A stretch of 64,000 bases of DNA from positions 310,001 to 374,000 of the forward strand of contig JAVJTT010000024.1 of the NCBI GenBank assembly GCA_040220135.1. Reading direction: 5' to 3'. The stretch comes from CAJXMH01 sp040220135 (GTDB lineage Bacteria; Bacteroidota; Bacteroidia; Flavobacteriales_E; Vicingaceae). The position numbers were made by a program, and so were the translations under genes. The notes beneath the pieces were generated by a model. It had not been told where the DNA came from, did not search any database, and saw only the letters and a list, made by a program, of their open reading frames with translations. Shown one piece after another: positions 1 to 9,159 of this stretch. How positions within the stretch are numbered: position 1 is the first letter of the stretch; every line of letters begins with the position of its first letter.

Positions 1-125
1 GTGATCACAATGGCATCATCCAAAGTGTAATCATGGCCTAATGTATTGGCATAAAGCAAAAAACCACAAATTACGATCAGGCCAATTGCTTTTTTTTGAC
101 TGATATTTCGAAGCGCCCAGCTCAT
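1..125 (-). CDS. N-terminus of a membrane protein, cut by the window edge
   Basis: The start ATG is the complement of 123-125 and 41 codons are visible. The protein opens with a short basic stretch, then a hydrophobic segment (about residues 13-26) followed by YANTLGHDYTLDDAIVI. That NxxYxLDD pattern just after the first membrane span is typical of multi-spanning glycosyltransferase or tetratricopeptide membrane proteins in Bacteroidota, but the rest lies outside the window, so the function is a guess. It begins one base after the stop of the next gene upstream on the same strand (127-462), so the two are probably co-transcribed. Confidence 0.6.
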   Translation of the reverse strand, partial: MSWALRNISQKKAIGLIVICGFLLYANTLGHDYTLDDAIVI

Positions 126-126
126 T

Positions 127-462
127 TTAGTCCTTTTCGATGGTTATACCAAAGATGGAAAACTTCACATCTTTTGCTTTTTCCCTTTCTTTTTTCTCCT
201 CGGCGTCCTCTCCTTCATCAAGCAGGTGCAAGCGCTTTTTTACCTGAAACATTAAACGGTTGCTCATGTACTTGATCGATTCGTCGGTATCTAGTACTTT
301 TTTTTCGGCTTCTTCCGTTGAAATATCTCTATTTTTAGCCAATGGTTTGGAAGTAACAGGCTTTTCTTTGCTTTGGGAATACAGCGATTGACCGAAACCT
401 AAGAGCATCAGTAGAAGTAAAAATCGAAACTTGGTAGTAAAGAAATTGAAGACTTCTTTCAT
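127..462 (-). CDS. small exported protein of unknown function
   Basis: 111 residues from the ATG at 460-462. I chose this start because a signal peptide follows at once (MKEVFNFF, hydrophobic LLLLMLLGFG, then cleavage near SLYSQS). The frame is open further upstream, to 570, but that would give a long non-signal leader overlapping the divergent gene. The mature part is short and highly charged (EEAEKK, EDAEEKKEREKAK) and ends FSIFGITIEKD; it is probably periplasmic. I recognise no family. Only 20 bp separate its start from the divergent DUF3667 gene. Confidence 0.6.
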   Translation of the reverse strand: MKEVFNFFTTKFRFLLLLMLLGFGQSLYSQSKEKPVTSKPLAKNRDISTEEAEKKVLDTDESIKYMSNRLMFQVKKRLHLLDEGEDAEEKKEREKAKDVKFSIFGITIEKD

Positions 463-482
463 GGTAGACCAAAATAAATAAA

Positions 483-1223
483 ATGAATGCAATAAAAGTG
501 GAAAATTGTTTGAACTGCGGAAATGAATTGTCAAAAGACGATCAATTTTGCTCCCAATGTGGTCAATCAACTGAACGGGAAAGTAACTTACGCTCTTTTG
601 TATCGCACTTTTTAAGCGATTACTTCACATTTGATTCCATGATCTTCAAAAGTGTACGACCACTTTTTGTAAAGCCGGGCTTTTTAACTTTAGAATATTT
701 AAAAGGAAAGAGGGTGAGCTACATCCCACCTTTGCGTTTGTTTATATTCAGTAGTATCGTTTTCTTCTTATTGCTTAGTTTGTTAGATGGGGGAAGTGAA
801 TCAGAAAGCTTTAAAGCCGGCAGTGAGGACTATTATTGGGATCGTTTTTTTGAGTCTTGGTTGCCGAAATTGTTTTTTATTTTATCGCCTTTGTTTTCGT
901 TATTGTTGGCGCTGTTTTTTCGGAAAGACAGATGGGCCTTGAAACACTTTGTTTTTTCCATTCATTACCATGCTACAATTTTTTGCATCGGTAGCGTTTA
1001 CTTGCTGATAAGCTGGTTTATGGCCTTGTTTAGCCTGCAGCTTGTCAATTTTGTGATTGTTGGCCTAATTGTCATTTACTTGTTAAGCTATCTCTTTATC
1101 GCTTTAAAGCGGGTTTACCGGCAAAAGGTAAAGCAACTCATTTGGAAGTTACCTTTGTTGGGTTTCTTCTATACCCTTTTGATAGGCGTTTCTGTTTTTT
1201 TGCTGATTCTAATTAGTCGGTAG
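483..1223 (+). CDS. DUF3667 zinc-ribbon membrane protein
   Basis: 246 residues. An N-terminal zinc ribbon (CLNCG about residues 9-13 and CSQCGQ about 23-28) is followed by the DUF3667 signature: a segment around FTFDSMIFKSVRPLF, then PG, EYLKGKR and YIPPLRLFIF. After that come about four hydrophobic segments to the C-terminus. This matches the usual architecture of DUF3667 proteins, common in Bacteroidota and of unknown function. The zinc ribbon is probably cytoplasmic. It is divergent from the small exported protein at 127-462 and is followed by a separate T9SS gene. Confidence 0.85.
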   Translation: MNAIKVENCLNCGNELSKDDQFCSQCGQSTERESNLRSFVSHFLSDYFTFDSMIFKSVRPLFVKPGFLTLEYLKGKRVSYIPPLRLFIFSSIVFFLLLSLLDGGSESESFKAGSEDYYWDRFFESWLPKLFFILSPLFSLLLALFFRKDRWALKHFVFSIHYHATIFCIGSVYLLISWFMALFSLQLVNFVIVGLIVIYLLSYLFIALKRVYRQKVKQLIWKLPLLGFFYTLLIGVSVFLLILISR

Positions 1224-1293
1224 CAACAGAAAATAAACTCCTTCTTCTGCTCGGTTTTTTAGATTTTCTTATCTTTATTTCAAACAAAAACCG

Positions 1294-3225
1294 ATGAGAA
1301 AAAACTACACCTTACTCTTGCTGCCCTTTTTTTGTGCTTATTTTTCAATGGCTCAAACGCAATCTAACGCCTTTCCCTTGCTGCCGCAAAACAAGCAAGC
1401 CAAGAAAAAGATTAAGCCAAAACAAAACAAATCTTTCGGAGATACCCTTTATTACCAAGACTTTTCAGGGCAGTTACCGAGCGGATGGTCAACTCAAGGG
1501 GTAAGTGACCCAACCCACCTTTGGCAATGGTCAAACAGCGCCCCGGGCGGACAGTATTCCACCAACCTAGCTTCTTTGCAATCACCAACTGCATCCAATG
1601 GGTTTTTAGTGCTACCTTCTGATCAATATAATACTCCAACCCCAACCAATGGTTTTGTGAGTGTGAACTCAAGTATAACCTCGGCGCCTATTCCCATTAG
1701 GGCAACTCCTTCTGTGCATTTAACTTTATATCAATCTCAACGTTTTTGTTGTACCCAAGCCAATACCATGTATGTTGAGGTAAGCGCAGATAGTGTGAAT
1801 TGGACGGTTTTTCCATTGACCAATCATCGCCTTTCCGAAGCCTCTTCAGAAAACGGAGAGTTTGTAAAACTTAATGTAAGTGCTGTTTTGGGAAACCAAA
1901 ATACAGCCTATCTGCGCTTTGTGCAAAGTGGGTCAAGTCACTACTATTGGATGATTGATGATGTAGCCCTTTTGGAAGGACCTAGAAATCAGTTGGAGAT
2001 TAAAAACTTACGATTAACTCAATTGGACACTTTTGATAGACAAAACAACTTTACCAGGATTGATGAGAATTCATTCTGTCCAACCACGGTCAATTTTGAT
2101 ATAGAGAATATAGGCGAACATACCGTTACAAATTCACAATGTGTTGTAGAGATTCGATCAGATTCTTTAAGTAGCAGTACATTTAACATACTTACATCTG
2201 ATACTATATACCTTACTGCATCCATTTCTCCAGGAAGTAGAGTCTTTGCTAGCACAACTACAATTACCCATCCTATTTTAACCGGATATTATACCACAAC
2301 GCTAAGCTGCACTGCAGATAGTACTTTCGATAGCATAGTTTCCGACTCTTTAAAATACAATATCACAGACACTACCCTTTCAAGGCATGTAACCTCAAAC
2401 TTTTCTGAGTCTGTTGGTGTAAGTCAATTTCTTGGTGGAGGGAATAGCGGTGATTTTATTGGAATACTTTTTAACCTTAACAGATATCGAACTGTGCAAT
2501 CAGTATCATTTTTTATCAGTGATACATTGCCCAATATAGGAGTGCAAATAGTCCCTAAAATATACAATTATGAAAAGGATAGTCTAACCTTAAACGCTGC
2601 CTTAACGCAGGTGGTAGCCGAAAATCTAGTTCCAACTACTATTGATACTTCAATGCTTGGAGAATGGTTGACCCTTGATTTTTCATTTGGAACAGGACCT
2701 GTTACTTTACAACAGGGTCAGTATGTGGCCGGTTATAGCTTTAGTGGTGGAATAATTTCTAATTCTTCTTTGCTTTTAGGCAGAGATAGAGAAGCAGAAA
2801 GTCAGCAGGTTGTGCCTCAATCATTGGTTTTGATTAATGATTCAACTCCTGAATGGAAATGGATAAGTCAAGCGCCTGCTATTGAAGTTAGATTTTTTCC
2901 TCCAATGTATGGACCGGGGACATATCCCTGCCCAACTTTAGTAGGTCAGCCGAATGAAGAATTCAGTAATATAGAAGATAATGTTTCAGTTTTTCCTAAC
3001 CCAACAACTGGAATAATTACACTTAAAAACACCCAAGGGTTTTCCAAGCAAGCTCAAGTTCAGGTTTATGATTTGAAAGGGAAACTGCTTTATCAGACGG
3101 CCATAAATAGAGAGGGCATAGAAGAAGTTACCCTGCAGCTGGATCAGTTGAGCAATGGACTTTACATTTTGCAAATTCAGGATGGGGAGCAGTTTTCCAA
3201 TCAAAAGTTAATGATTCAGCGGTAA
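1294..3225 (+). CDS. T9SS-secreted protein with choice-of-anchor J-like domain
   Basis: 643 residues. A signal peptide (hydrophobic TLLLLPFFCAYFSMAQ) is followed by a region starting YYQDFSGQLPSGWSTQG, with W, S and N motifs resembling choice-of-anchor J or MAM-like beta-sandwich domains (about residues 52-225). A long Ser/Thr/Asp-rich beta region follows. The last 80 residues form a type A T9SS sorting domain: VFPNPTTG, then VYDLKGKLL, L..GLYILQI and a final LMIQR. It is therefore predicted to cross the outer membrane by the type IX system and stay at the cell surface or be released. Substrate and role are unknown. TATCTTTA at 1270-1277 is a near-consensus -7 box. Confidence 0.88.
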   Translation: MRKNYTLLLLPFFCAYFSMAQTQSNAFPLLPQNKQAKKKIKPKQNKSFGDTLYYQDFSGQLPSGWSTQGVSDPTHLWQWSNSAPGGQYSTNLASLQSPTASNGFLVLPSDQYNTPTPTNGFVSVNSSITSAPIPIRATPSVHLTLYQSQRFCCTQANTMYVEVSADSVNWTVFPLTNHRLSEASSENGEFVKLNVSAVLGNQNTAYLRFVQSGSSHYYWMIDDVALLEGPRNQLEIKNLRLTQLDTFDRQNNFTRIDENSFCPTTVNFDIENIGEHTVTNSQCVVEIRSDSLSSSTFNILTSDTIYLTASISPGSRVFASTTTITHPILTGYYTTTLSCTADSTFDSIVSDSLKYNITDTTLSRHVTSNFSESVGVSQFLGGGNSGDFIGILFNLNRYRTVQSVSFFISDTLPNIGVQIVPKIYNYEKDSLTLNAALTQVVAENLVPTTIDTSMLGEWLTLDFSFGTGPVTLQQGQYVAGYSFSGGIISNSSLLLGRDREAESQQVVPQSLVLINDSTPEWKWISQAPAIEVRFFPPMYGPGTYPCPTLVGQPNEEFSNIEDNVSVFPNPTTGIITLKNTQGFSKQAQVQVYDLKGKLLYQTAINREGIEEVTLQLDQLSNGLYILQIQDGEQFSNQKLMIQR

Positions 3226-3280
3226 GTGATTGTTTTGTTAGCAGTAAAATTGCTTAACCTTTTGATTACCGGATAGGGAG

Positions 3281-4369
3281 CTATTGAGATTTAAAAACCA
3301 GCTTAAATGCCGGATGACTAAAGCTATCATCATAAAAAATTTCACCTCCGTGAAAACGCATAATCTCCCGACAAACTAGCAATCCATACCCACTTCCTAC
3401 CTCAGGCTTTTTTGAGGTAAAAGGGGTGAAAATTTTCATCTGCTTCTTTTTTTCAAGTGGTTCACCTGCATTAGATATTAGAATTTCTATTTGCTTTTCA
3501 TTTTGTCTACTCTCATATTTAATAAATGGATTACCAATACTCTTTTCTGCTATATAGTCGAGAGCATTCTTAGTCAAGTTCATAAAAACGTGAATTAATA
3601 AAGTTCTAGCACCATTAAACTTTAAACTAGAGTCGATCTCATTTTCAATTTTTACTTCGCGGTTTTTTCCAACCTTTAAAAAAGAATTTACATCATTAAT
3701 CAAATCTGCAAGGTTGACGTTTTCTCTTGGGATTTCTGCCATTGGTTTTTGCTGAGCCAAGGCCCTGAAAAAGCTAGTCATTTGAGTAATTGAGTCAATG
3801 GATTGGTTTCCGTATTGAATTAACTTCTTCACATTATCTTCAGAGGGATCTTGTTTTGTTTTACTTAGGTAGGTTTTGAGTACCGTAATTGGTGTGCTGA
3901 TTTCATGAATAATCATGGCCGTGTAGTCACCCAACTGACTGCTTTTTAATAAAGAAATTAAATGATGGCTTAAGCGCTGTTCACGCTTGGAAAACCACGA
4001 TACAAGAAGGCTATAGCTTAGGATAAAGAAAGCCCCTTTTAAAGTCTGTAATAAATGTTGTTTTTCTGATCCAAAAAAATGAAAAACAATGTAATCGCTA
4101 GTTAATATCCAACTTACTGAATATAGGCTAGCAACCAGTAGAATGGTTCGATTGAAAACTGGCCCTTTGTATGATTGCAGATGATTTAACTCTTTTTGAG
4201 CATACCAAGAAAGATAAAGGCTACAACTTATGGCAAACAAAAGTCCTTTTATGGTTTCTACTATATTGGCCACCTCATTATGAAAGAGGCCGTAAACGAT
4301 AAAATCGGTCACAATAATCCATAAGAGAGTGTAGGTAACGGTGGCTAAAAATACTTTGCGGTCAATCAT
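3281..4369 (-). CDS. orphan sensor histidine kinase with duplicated 2-TM sensor unit
   Basis: 362 residues. The first half holds four membrane spans made of two similar units (about residues 8-62 and 75-125). Each reads roughly YxxxWIxxxDxIV, then TxKGxxFxxSxSLxxSW. The second half is a kinase core: H-box IIHEISTPI with His about residue 156, N-box MNLTKNALDYI, an altered D-box ISNAGEP, and a G2 box GSGYGLLVC before a final HGGEI segment. It presumably autophosphorylates on His. No response regulator is adjacent, so the partner is unknown. The N-terminal unit resembles the WIxxSD...KGWLF segment seen in PAS-type signalling proteins. Confidence 0.85.
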   Translation of the reverse strand: MIDRKVFLATVTYTLLWIIVTDFIVYGLFHNEVANIVETIKGLLFAISCSLYLSWYAQKELNHLQSYKGPVFNRTILLVASLYSVSWILTSDYIVFHFFGSEKQHLLQTLKGAFFILSYSLLVSWFSKREQRLSHHLISLLKSSQLGDYTAMIIHEISTPITVLKTYLSKTKQDPSEDNVKKLIQYGNQSIDSITQMTSFFRALAQQKPMAEIPRENVNLADLINDVNSFLKVGKNREVKIENEIDSSLKFNGARTLLIHVFMNLTKNALDYIAEKSIGNPFIKYESRQNEKQIEILISNAGEPLEKKKQMKIFTPFTSKKPEVGSGYGLLVCREIMRFHGGEIFYDDSFSHPAFKLVFKSQ

Positions 4370-4514
4370 AAAGATGCGCTTTTATTCGAATTCAATTGTT
4401 TTTCATCTAAAGCGAGGCTGGCGCAGCAAATTACTTACCAATGTAGACATTTTATATTACTTTATTGACTGATAACTTAACTTAGAGAATAGATTAAGCC
4501 TTAATTTCGTCAGC

Positions 4515-5327
4515 ATGGAAACAAGAACCTACGAAGGCAATTTGCGGAAAATGCCCACTGTGTATGAAGCTCCGATCAAGTACAAGCTACCTTTAGGAGA
4601 GGAAACTATTCAACTTAACCCATTGATTGGAACGCAGATTAAAATGCATTTTACTGGTTTGATCAATTGTATTAATTGCGGCAGAAAAACCAATAAATCC
4701 TTTGCACAAGGCTTTTGTTATCCTTGTTTTCGCGATGCACCACAAAATGCAGAATGTATTATTCGACCGGAATTGTGCCGGGCTCACTTAGGTGAAGGAC
4801 GAGATCCGGAATGGGAAGAACGCAATCACAATCAGCCGCATGTGGTTTATTTGGCGGTTTCTTCCGGTTTAAAAGTTGGGGTTACTCGTTCTACACAAGT
4901 TCCATATCGTTGGATTGATCAAGGTGCATGGAAGGCCATAAAATTAGCAGAAACTGAAAATCGTTATCAAGCCGGTATGATTGAGATTGACTTGAAACAA
5001 TACGTTTCCGATAAAACGGCTTGGCAACGCATGCTAAAGAATGAATTGGCCGATGAACTTGAAGTGCTAGCGGCGAAAGAAAAAATGCAAAAGCTGATGG
5101 ATGATGAGCACAATCAGTTTGATAGCAAAGACGACAAAATATATGAGATTGAGTATCCAGTGATTGAATATCCCACAAAAGTGAAGAGCCACAATTTAGA
5201 TAAAGAACCCACCTTAGAAGGGAAATTAATGGGCATTAAAGGACAGTATTGGCTCTTTGAAGGGGGGAAGGTGATTAATATTCGAAAATACGGAGGCTAC
5301 TATGTGGAGCTGGAAGTGGAGGCATAG
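4515..5327 (+). CDS. DUF2797 domain protein
   Basis: 270 residues, full length for the family. Family signatures are all present: YEGNLRKM at the start, PLGEETIQLNPLIG, a zinc-ribbon-like CINCGRKTNKSF...GFCYPCF (about residues 52-76), HLGEGRDPEWEE, VYLAVSSGLKVGVTR and RWIDQGA. The C-terminal part (about 190-270) is charged. The function of DUF2797 is unknown; the Cys clusters suggest metal binding in the cytoplasm. It overlaps the start of the next gene by 26 bp, so the two are probably translated from one message. Confidence 0.85.
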   Translation: METRTYEGNLRKMPTVYEAPIKYKLPLGEETIQLNPLIGTQIKMHFTGLINCINCGRKTNKSFAQGFCYPCFRDAPQNAECIIRPELCRAHLGEGRDPEWEERNHNQPHVVYLAVSSGLKVGVTRSTQVPYRWIDQGAWKAIKLAETENRYQAGMIEIDLKQYVSDKTAWQRMLKNELADELEVLAAKEKMQKLMDDEHNQFDSKDDKIYEIEYPVIEYPTKVKSHNLDKEPTLEGKLMGIKGQYWLFEGGKVINIRKYGGYYVELEVEA

Positions 5328-6144
5328 CCTAAATGCATTGACTATCTTAGTGGTTGCTATTTTATTAAGCGCTTGTTCTACCTACAAACCCTCTTACATT
5401 CACAGCCCCACTTTTAAAGAAAAAGGAGAACTTTATTTTGAGGCAAATACCGGAAGCCTTTTTGGCGCCAATATAGCTTACAGTCCGCTCAATCATTTTT
5501 TTGCCTTGGCAGAAGTAAGTGGCACATTACCACTGGAAGAAAGCAGTGACTCCGCTAGTTTTGTTAACCAGAATGATCAGTTGGTCAGCGAGGTAGTTTA
5601 TGAAAATTGGCAAGCCTCCGCAGCTTTAGGCGCTTATTGGCAGTACAATGATGAACTTTATCAAAGTATCTCAGTAGGAATTGGCAATGGAGTTGGCTCT
5701 GGTAGACCGTTTAATGTAGAGTTTGATATCTTTCTCGATGATCCTGACCTTCAGGCTATAGAGGGCTCCTATAATGTGTATTATTTGCAAAGTAGCCTAC
5801 AGTATTACTTTACCGAAAATCAGTCGATATCATTTAATGGAAGAATAAATTATTTGAATTACTATGACTTCCGATACATTTATGGAGGACCCTTTAGTGG
5901 TTTTAATCCCAATACATTGTTCTTGCCTCCAGCTTCGGAAATTAACAGTCTGTTGAGGTATAAAGAAAGGGTGGTTTTTCAATTGGGAGTCACGGCTCAC
6001 TACGAATTGGACTTTGTCAAATTTTACGGTCAATTTCAACTGTCCTTACAAGACACCTATGCGGAAGATTTTTTTCGTGCACGTCGGTATAACCTCTTCA
6101 TAGGCGTAGCAGTGCCGGTGCATAAACTATGGAGAGCTAATTAA
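5302..6144 (+). CDS. outer-membrane lipoprotein, probable beta-barrel
   Basis: 280 residues. The N-terminus is basic with a hydrophobic stretch ending LLSACS, a lipobox with Cys about residue 26. The rest alternates aromatic and polar residues (YYFTENQSISFNGRINYLNYYDF, split over two strands) as expected for outer-membrane strands. No named family recognised. The ATG at 5302 lies inside the DUF2797 gene (26-bp overlap, other frame); a TTG at 5338 just before the hydrophobic core would avoid the overlap. The 3' end overlaps the convergent threonine aldolase by 8 bp. Confidence 0.65.
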   Translation: MWSWKWRHSLNALTILVVAILLSACSTYKPSYIHSPTFKEKGELYFEANTGSLFGANIAYSPLNHFFALAEVSGTLPLEESSDSASFVNQNDQLVSEVVYENWQASAALGAYWQYNDELYQSISVGIGNGVGSGRPFNVEFDIFLDDPDLQAIEGSYNVYYLQSSLQYYFTENQSISFNGRINYLNYYDFRYIYGGPFSGFNPNTLFLPPASEINSLLRYKERVVFQLGVTAHYELDFVKFYGQFQLSLQDTYAEDFFRARRYNLFIGVAVPVHKLWRAN

Positions 6145-7153
6145 GTTGCTTTAGCCCACTTAAGAGTAGTTCCATTTTTTCTTTGGTTATCCCTAGGTGC
6201 GTCACTATTCTTATGGTTTGTGGTCCCATTTCCACTACTTTTATCCCTTTTTGATCTAAGTCGTTAATAAACTTGCTCGAGACATAATTATCATCTAGTG
6301 TAAAAATGACAATGTTCGTTTCAATAGGCTCAATGCTTTTTACAAAGCTTTTCTTTACTAGAAGGTCTGCAATTAACTTCGCATTTTGATGATCCTCGCT
6401 TAATCTTTCTACATGATGGTCCAAGGCATAACTTCCTGCAGCGGCTAGGTAACCAGCTTGTCGCATTCCTCCACCCAACACTTTACGTATTCTCCGAGCC
6501 TTCTTAATAAACGTTTTATTTCCAATGAGGAGGGAACCAACCGGTGCGCCCAAGCCCTTCGAAAGACAAATGGAAATGCTATCGAAATGCTGCCCCATTT
6601 TATCCGGTGTGGTATCCGTTGCTACTAAGGCATTAAAAAGTCGAGCGCCATCTAAATGCAAGGGTAGTTTCTTGATGCGACAAAAAGTAGCAATACGTTT
6701 TATCTCGTCTTCATCCCAAATACTCCCACCTCCTTTGTTGCATGTGTTTTCTATCGAAACTAATTGGGTGGGCGGAAAGTGTATGTCGTCGGCTTTGATG
6801 GCAGCTTCAACTTGTTCTAATGTAAAACGGCCACGGTCACCGTGCAATAAACTAACCGATAAACCGGAGTTGAAGCCAATTCCTCCTCCTTCGTAACGAT
6901 AAATGTGAGCTAAATTGTCACATATCACTTCTCCGGGAGCATTGCTGTGAACCTTTATTGCAATTTGGTTGGTCATAGTGCCGGAAGGGCAAAACAGAGC
7001 CCCTTCGTGCCCAAACATATTTGCTGCCTTTTCTTCTAAAGAATTAATACTTGGGTCATCGCCGAATACATCATCACCCACTGAGGCTTTAATCATAGCC
7101 TGTTTCATTGCTTCGGTGGGTTGGGTTACAGTATCGCTGCGTAAATCTATCAT
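6137..7153 (-). CDS. ltaE: low-specificity L-threonine aldolase
   Basis: 338 residues, normal length for this PLP fold-type I family. It cleaves L-threonine or L-allo-threonine to glycine and acetaldehyde in the cytoplasm. The N-terminal signature MIDLRSDTVTQPT is present, as are GDDVFGDDPS, FCPSGTMTNQIA, HLDGARLFNA and the PLP-lysine region SICLSKGLGAPVGSLL (Lys about residue 197). Monocistronic; 47 bp separate it from the divergent gene at 7201. Confidence 0.93.
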   Translation of the reverse strand: MIDLRSDTVTQPTEAMKQAMIKASVGDDVFGDDPSINSLEEKAANMFGHEGALFCPSGTMTNQIAIKVHSNAPGEVICDNLAHIYRYEGGGIGFNSGLSVSLLHGDRGRFTLEQVEAAIKADDIHFPPTQLVSIENTCNKGGGSIWDEDEIKRIATFCRIKKLPLHLDGARLFNALVATDTTPDKMGQHFDSISICLSKGLGAPVGSLLIGNKTFIKKARRIRKVLGGGMRQAGYLAAAGSYALDHHVERLSEDHQNAKLIADLLVKKSFVKSIEPIETNIVIFTLDDNYVSSKFINDLDQKGIKVVEMGPQTIRIVTHLGITKEKMELLLSGLKQLN

Positions 7154-7200
7154 GGTTTTTAGGTGTTTTTGTACTTTAGCCGCTAAGTTGAATAACCGCC

Positions 7201-7941
7201 ATGGGTAAATTTAAGATTCCACACTTAGTTGGCTTACTTTTTAGCACAATAATGCTGTTTTTAATGCCGCATCTACTATTGTCTCAAGAAGAAGAGGTGG
7301 ATAAGTACGGACGTGATATTGAAGAGCTCACCTTAAAGAAAAGAGGGCCTAATTTAGATCAGTATAGCCACATTTTTTTAGCCTATGGCTTTTTGGTTGG
7401 CCCATCGGAAAATGATAGTGCGGAAATTGTTGGGGGAAGCTCTTCTAGCTTTATGTTAGGGTACCTTTTTAAATGGCGCATGACTTCTTGGTATGAATTG
7501 GGTTTCTCTGCCACTTATCATTACTCTTCATTTCATTTGAAGCAAGATAGCAGTAAGGTCGTTCCCAATCGAGAATTACACCGACAAGAAAAAATCGTTT
7601 TTAACAACATTCAAGTCGCTCCTTTCCAGCGATTTAAAATTCGCAATCGCTATCATTCTACTGGTACCTTTATTGACCTTGGAGGGTATTTTGGCTATCA
7701 TTATCGTACCAAACACCAAACCAGAGAAAATAACCGCAACCCTGGAACCAGAAGAACAAGAACGGTTAATCTTGGATTAAAATATACCGAGAACCTATCT
7801 TACGGTGTTCTAGCCAGAGTGGGTTTTAACCGCTTGATGCTTTATGGCCGATATCGTTTTTCAGATTTGTTTACTGATGAGAGCGGATTGCCTGAACTAC
7901 CACGTTTCGAGTTTGGTTTAAAGATCGGTATTCATCAATAA
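7201..7941 (+). CDS. exported protein, probable outer-membrane beta-barrel
   Basis: 246 residues. The signal peptide runs to about residue 29 (LMPHLLLSQEE). The mature protein has alternating strands rich in Tyr, Phe and Arg (GYFGYHYRTKHQ, YGVLARVGFNRLMLYGRYRF) and ends FEFGLKIGIHQ, a pattern seen in small outer-membrane barrels. No family recognised. Transcribed divergently from ltaE; the convergent neighbour is the YbaB gene, ending 17 bp away. Confidence 0.7.
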   Translation: MGKFKIPHLVGLLFSTIMLFLMPHLLLSQEEEVDKYGRDIEELTLKKRGPNLDQYSHIFLAYGFLVGPSENDSAEIVGGSSSSFMLGYLFKWRMTSWYELGFSATYHYSSFHLKQDSSKVVPNRELHRQEKIVFNNIQVAPFQRFKIRNRYHSTGTFIDLGGYFGYHYRTKHQTRENNRNPGTRRTRTVNLGLKYTENLSYGVLARVGFNRLMLYGRYRFSDLFTDESGLPELPRFEFGLKIGIHQ

Positions 7942-7958
7942 GGAATTTATACGCTGCT

Positions 7959-8258
7959 TTACATGCCCGGCAACATGCCTTTTGCTACATCCTTCATTTC
8001 TGCTTCATAAACTTTCTCAGCACTTTCTAAAGCTCGATTAGTTGCAAGTAGGGTAAGTTCTTCTATTTGTTCTTTGTCGTTTTCTTGCATTAGTTCTTCA
8101 CTTAGTTCTACTGACGTCACTTTTCGGTTGCCATTGCAAACCACTTTCACTTTTCCGCCTTCCGCTTCACCGCTAACTGAAATGGTTTCTAATCTTGATT
8201 TAACTTTTTCCGATTGTTGCTGCATTTCTTGCAGCTTACCCATCATATCTCCAAACAT
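7959..8258 (-). CDS. YbaB/EbfC nucleoid-associated protein
   Basis: 99 residues from the ATG at 8256-8258. The frame is open to 8375, but the family starts at MFGDMMGKLQEMQQQ, so the longer version is rejected. The N-terminal coiled coil is followed by the beta sheet (ISVSGEAEGGKVKVVCNGN) and a C-terminal helix ending GMLPGM, the whole family length. It forms dimers that bind DNA. It is divergent from fabG. Confidence 0.93.
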   Translation of the reverse strand: MFGDMMGKLQEMQQQSEKVKSRLETISVSGEAEGGKVKVVCNGNRKVTSVELSEELMQENDKEQIEELTLLATNRALESAEKVYEAEMKDVAKGMLPGM

Positions 8259-8275
8259 AGTTTTTTGCTTTTTTA

Positions 8276-8283
8276 CAAAAGTA
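8276..8283 (-). promoter_or_regulatory. -7 promoter element for the YbaB gene
   Basis: On the minus strand this reads TACTTTTG, an exact match to the Bacteroidota -7 consensus TAnnTTTG, 18 bp from the ATG. No clear -33 TTG partner is seen, so this is a motif match only. Confidence 0.4.
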
Positions 8284-8362
8284 GGAAACCGCAAGACATT
8301 ATTTCTTTTTCTCAACCCTGAATAAGACCTTAGCAGATGTAGCCTATTTGGCTTAGATAAAT

Positions 8363-8370
8363 TACCTTTG
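8363..8370 (+). promoter_or_regulatory. -7 promoter element for fabG
   Basis: TACCTTTG matches TAnnTTTG exactly, 23 bp before the fabG ATG, in the divergent region shared with the YbaB gene. The nearest TTTG upstream (8347-8350) is too close to be a standard -33 element. Confidence 0.4.
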
Positions 8371-8392
8371 GGCAACCACTAAAATTGACACT

Positions 8393-9139
8393 ATGAAATT
8401 AATGGAAGGCAAAGTTGCCTTAGTTACCGGAGCTACTCGTGGAATTGGAAAAGGAGTAGCCTTGAAGTTGGCCGAGCAGGGCGCAGATGTTGCTTTTACC
8501 TACCGTTCGTCGGCTGAAAAAGCCAAGGCAGTAGAGGATGAGTTGAAAGCTTTTGGAGTGAAAGCAAAAGGATATCAATCAAATGCTGCTGATTTTGCTC
8601 AAACTGAAGAGATGATTAAAACGGTAGTAGAAGAATTTGAGCGCATTGATGCAGTGGTAAACAATGCCGGAATTACTCGTGATGGTTTGCTCATGCGCAT
8701 GAGCGAAGAAAATTGGGACGATGTGATCGATACCAATTTAAAGTCTGTATTTAACGTAACCAAAGCCGTACAACGCACTTTGTTAAAACAACGCTCAGGT
8801 AGCATTATCAACATGAGTTCTATTGTAGGAGTGAAAGGAAATGCCGGACAATCGAATTACGCGGCTTCCAAAGCGGGTATTATTGGCTTCACCAAATCAA
8901 TTGCACAAGAGTTAGGGAGTCGGAATATTCGCTGTAATGCCATTGCACCCGGATTTATTGAAACAGAAATGACCGGTGAACTTGGCGAAGAAGCCATGGA
9001 AGCTTGGTTAAAAACTATTCCTTTAAATAGACCAGGCACTACTGATGATGTGGCTAATGCCGTTTTGTATCTTGCTTCTGATCTTTCAACTTACGTTTCC
9101 GGTCAAACCTTAAGTGTTTGCGGAGCCATGTTAACCTAA
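8393..9139 (+). CDS. fabG: 3-oxoacyl-ACP reductase
   Basis: 248 residues, the standard length. A short-chain dehydrogenase that reduces 3-oxoacyl-ACP with NADPH in fatty acid elongation. Visible features: cofactor loop TGATRGIG (residues 12-19), VNNAGITRDG, the catalytic Ser in NMSSIVG (about 141), YxxxK in NYAASKAG (about 155 and 159), GFIETEMT, and the C-terminal YVSGQTLSVCGAM. Followed 20 bp later by an unrelated VWA-like membrane protein gene on the same strand. Confidence 0.93.
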   Translation: MKLMEGKVALVTGATRGIGKGVALKLAEQGADVAFTYRSSAEKAKAVEDELKAFGVKAKGYQSNAADFAQTEEMIKTVVEEFERIDAVVNNAGITRDGLLMRMSEENWDDVIDTNLKSVFNVTKAVQRTLLKQRSGSIINMSSIVGVKGNAGQSNYAASKAGIIGFTKSIAQELGSRNIRCNAIAPGFIETEMTGELGEEAMEAWLKTIPLNRPGTTDDVANAVLYLASDLSTYVSGQTLSVCGAMLT

Positions 9140-9159
9140 TTTAGAAAAGCCCCACTTTC

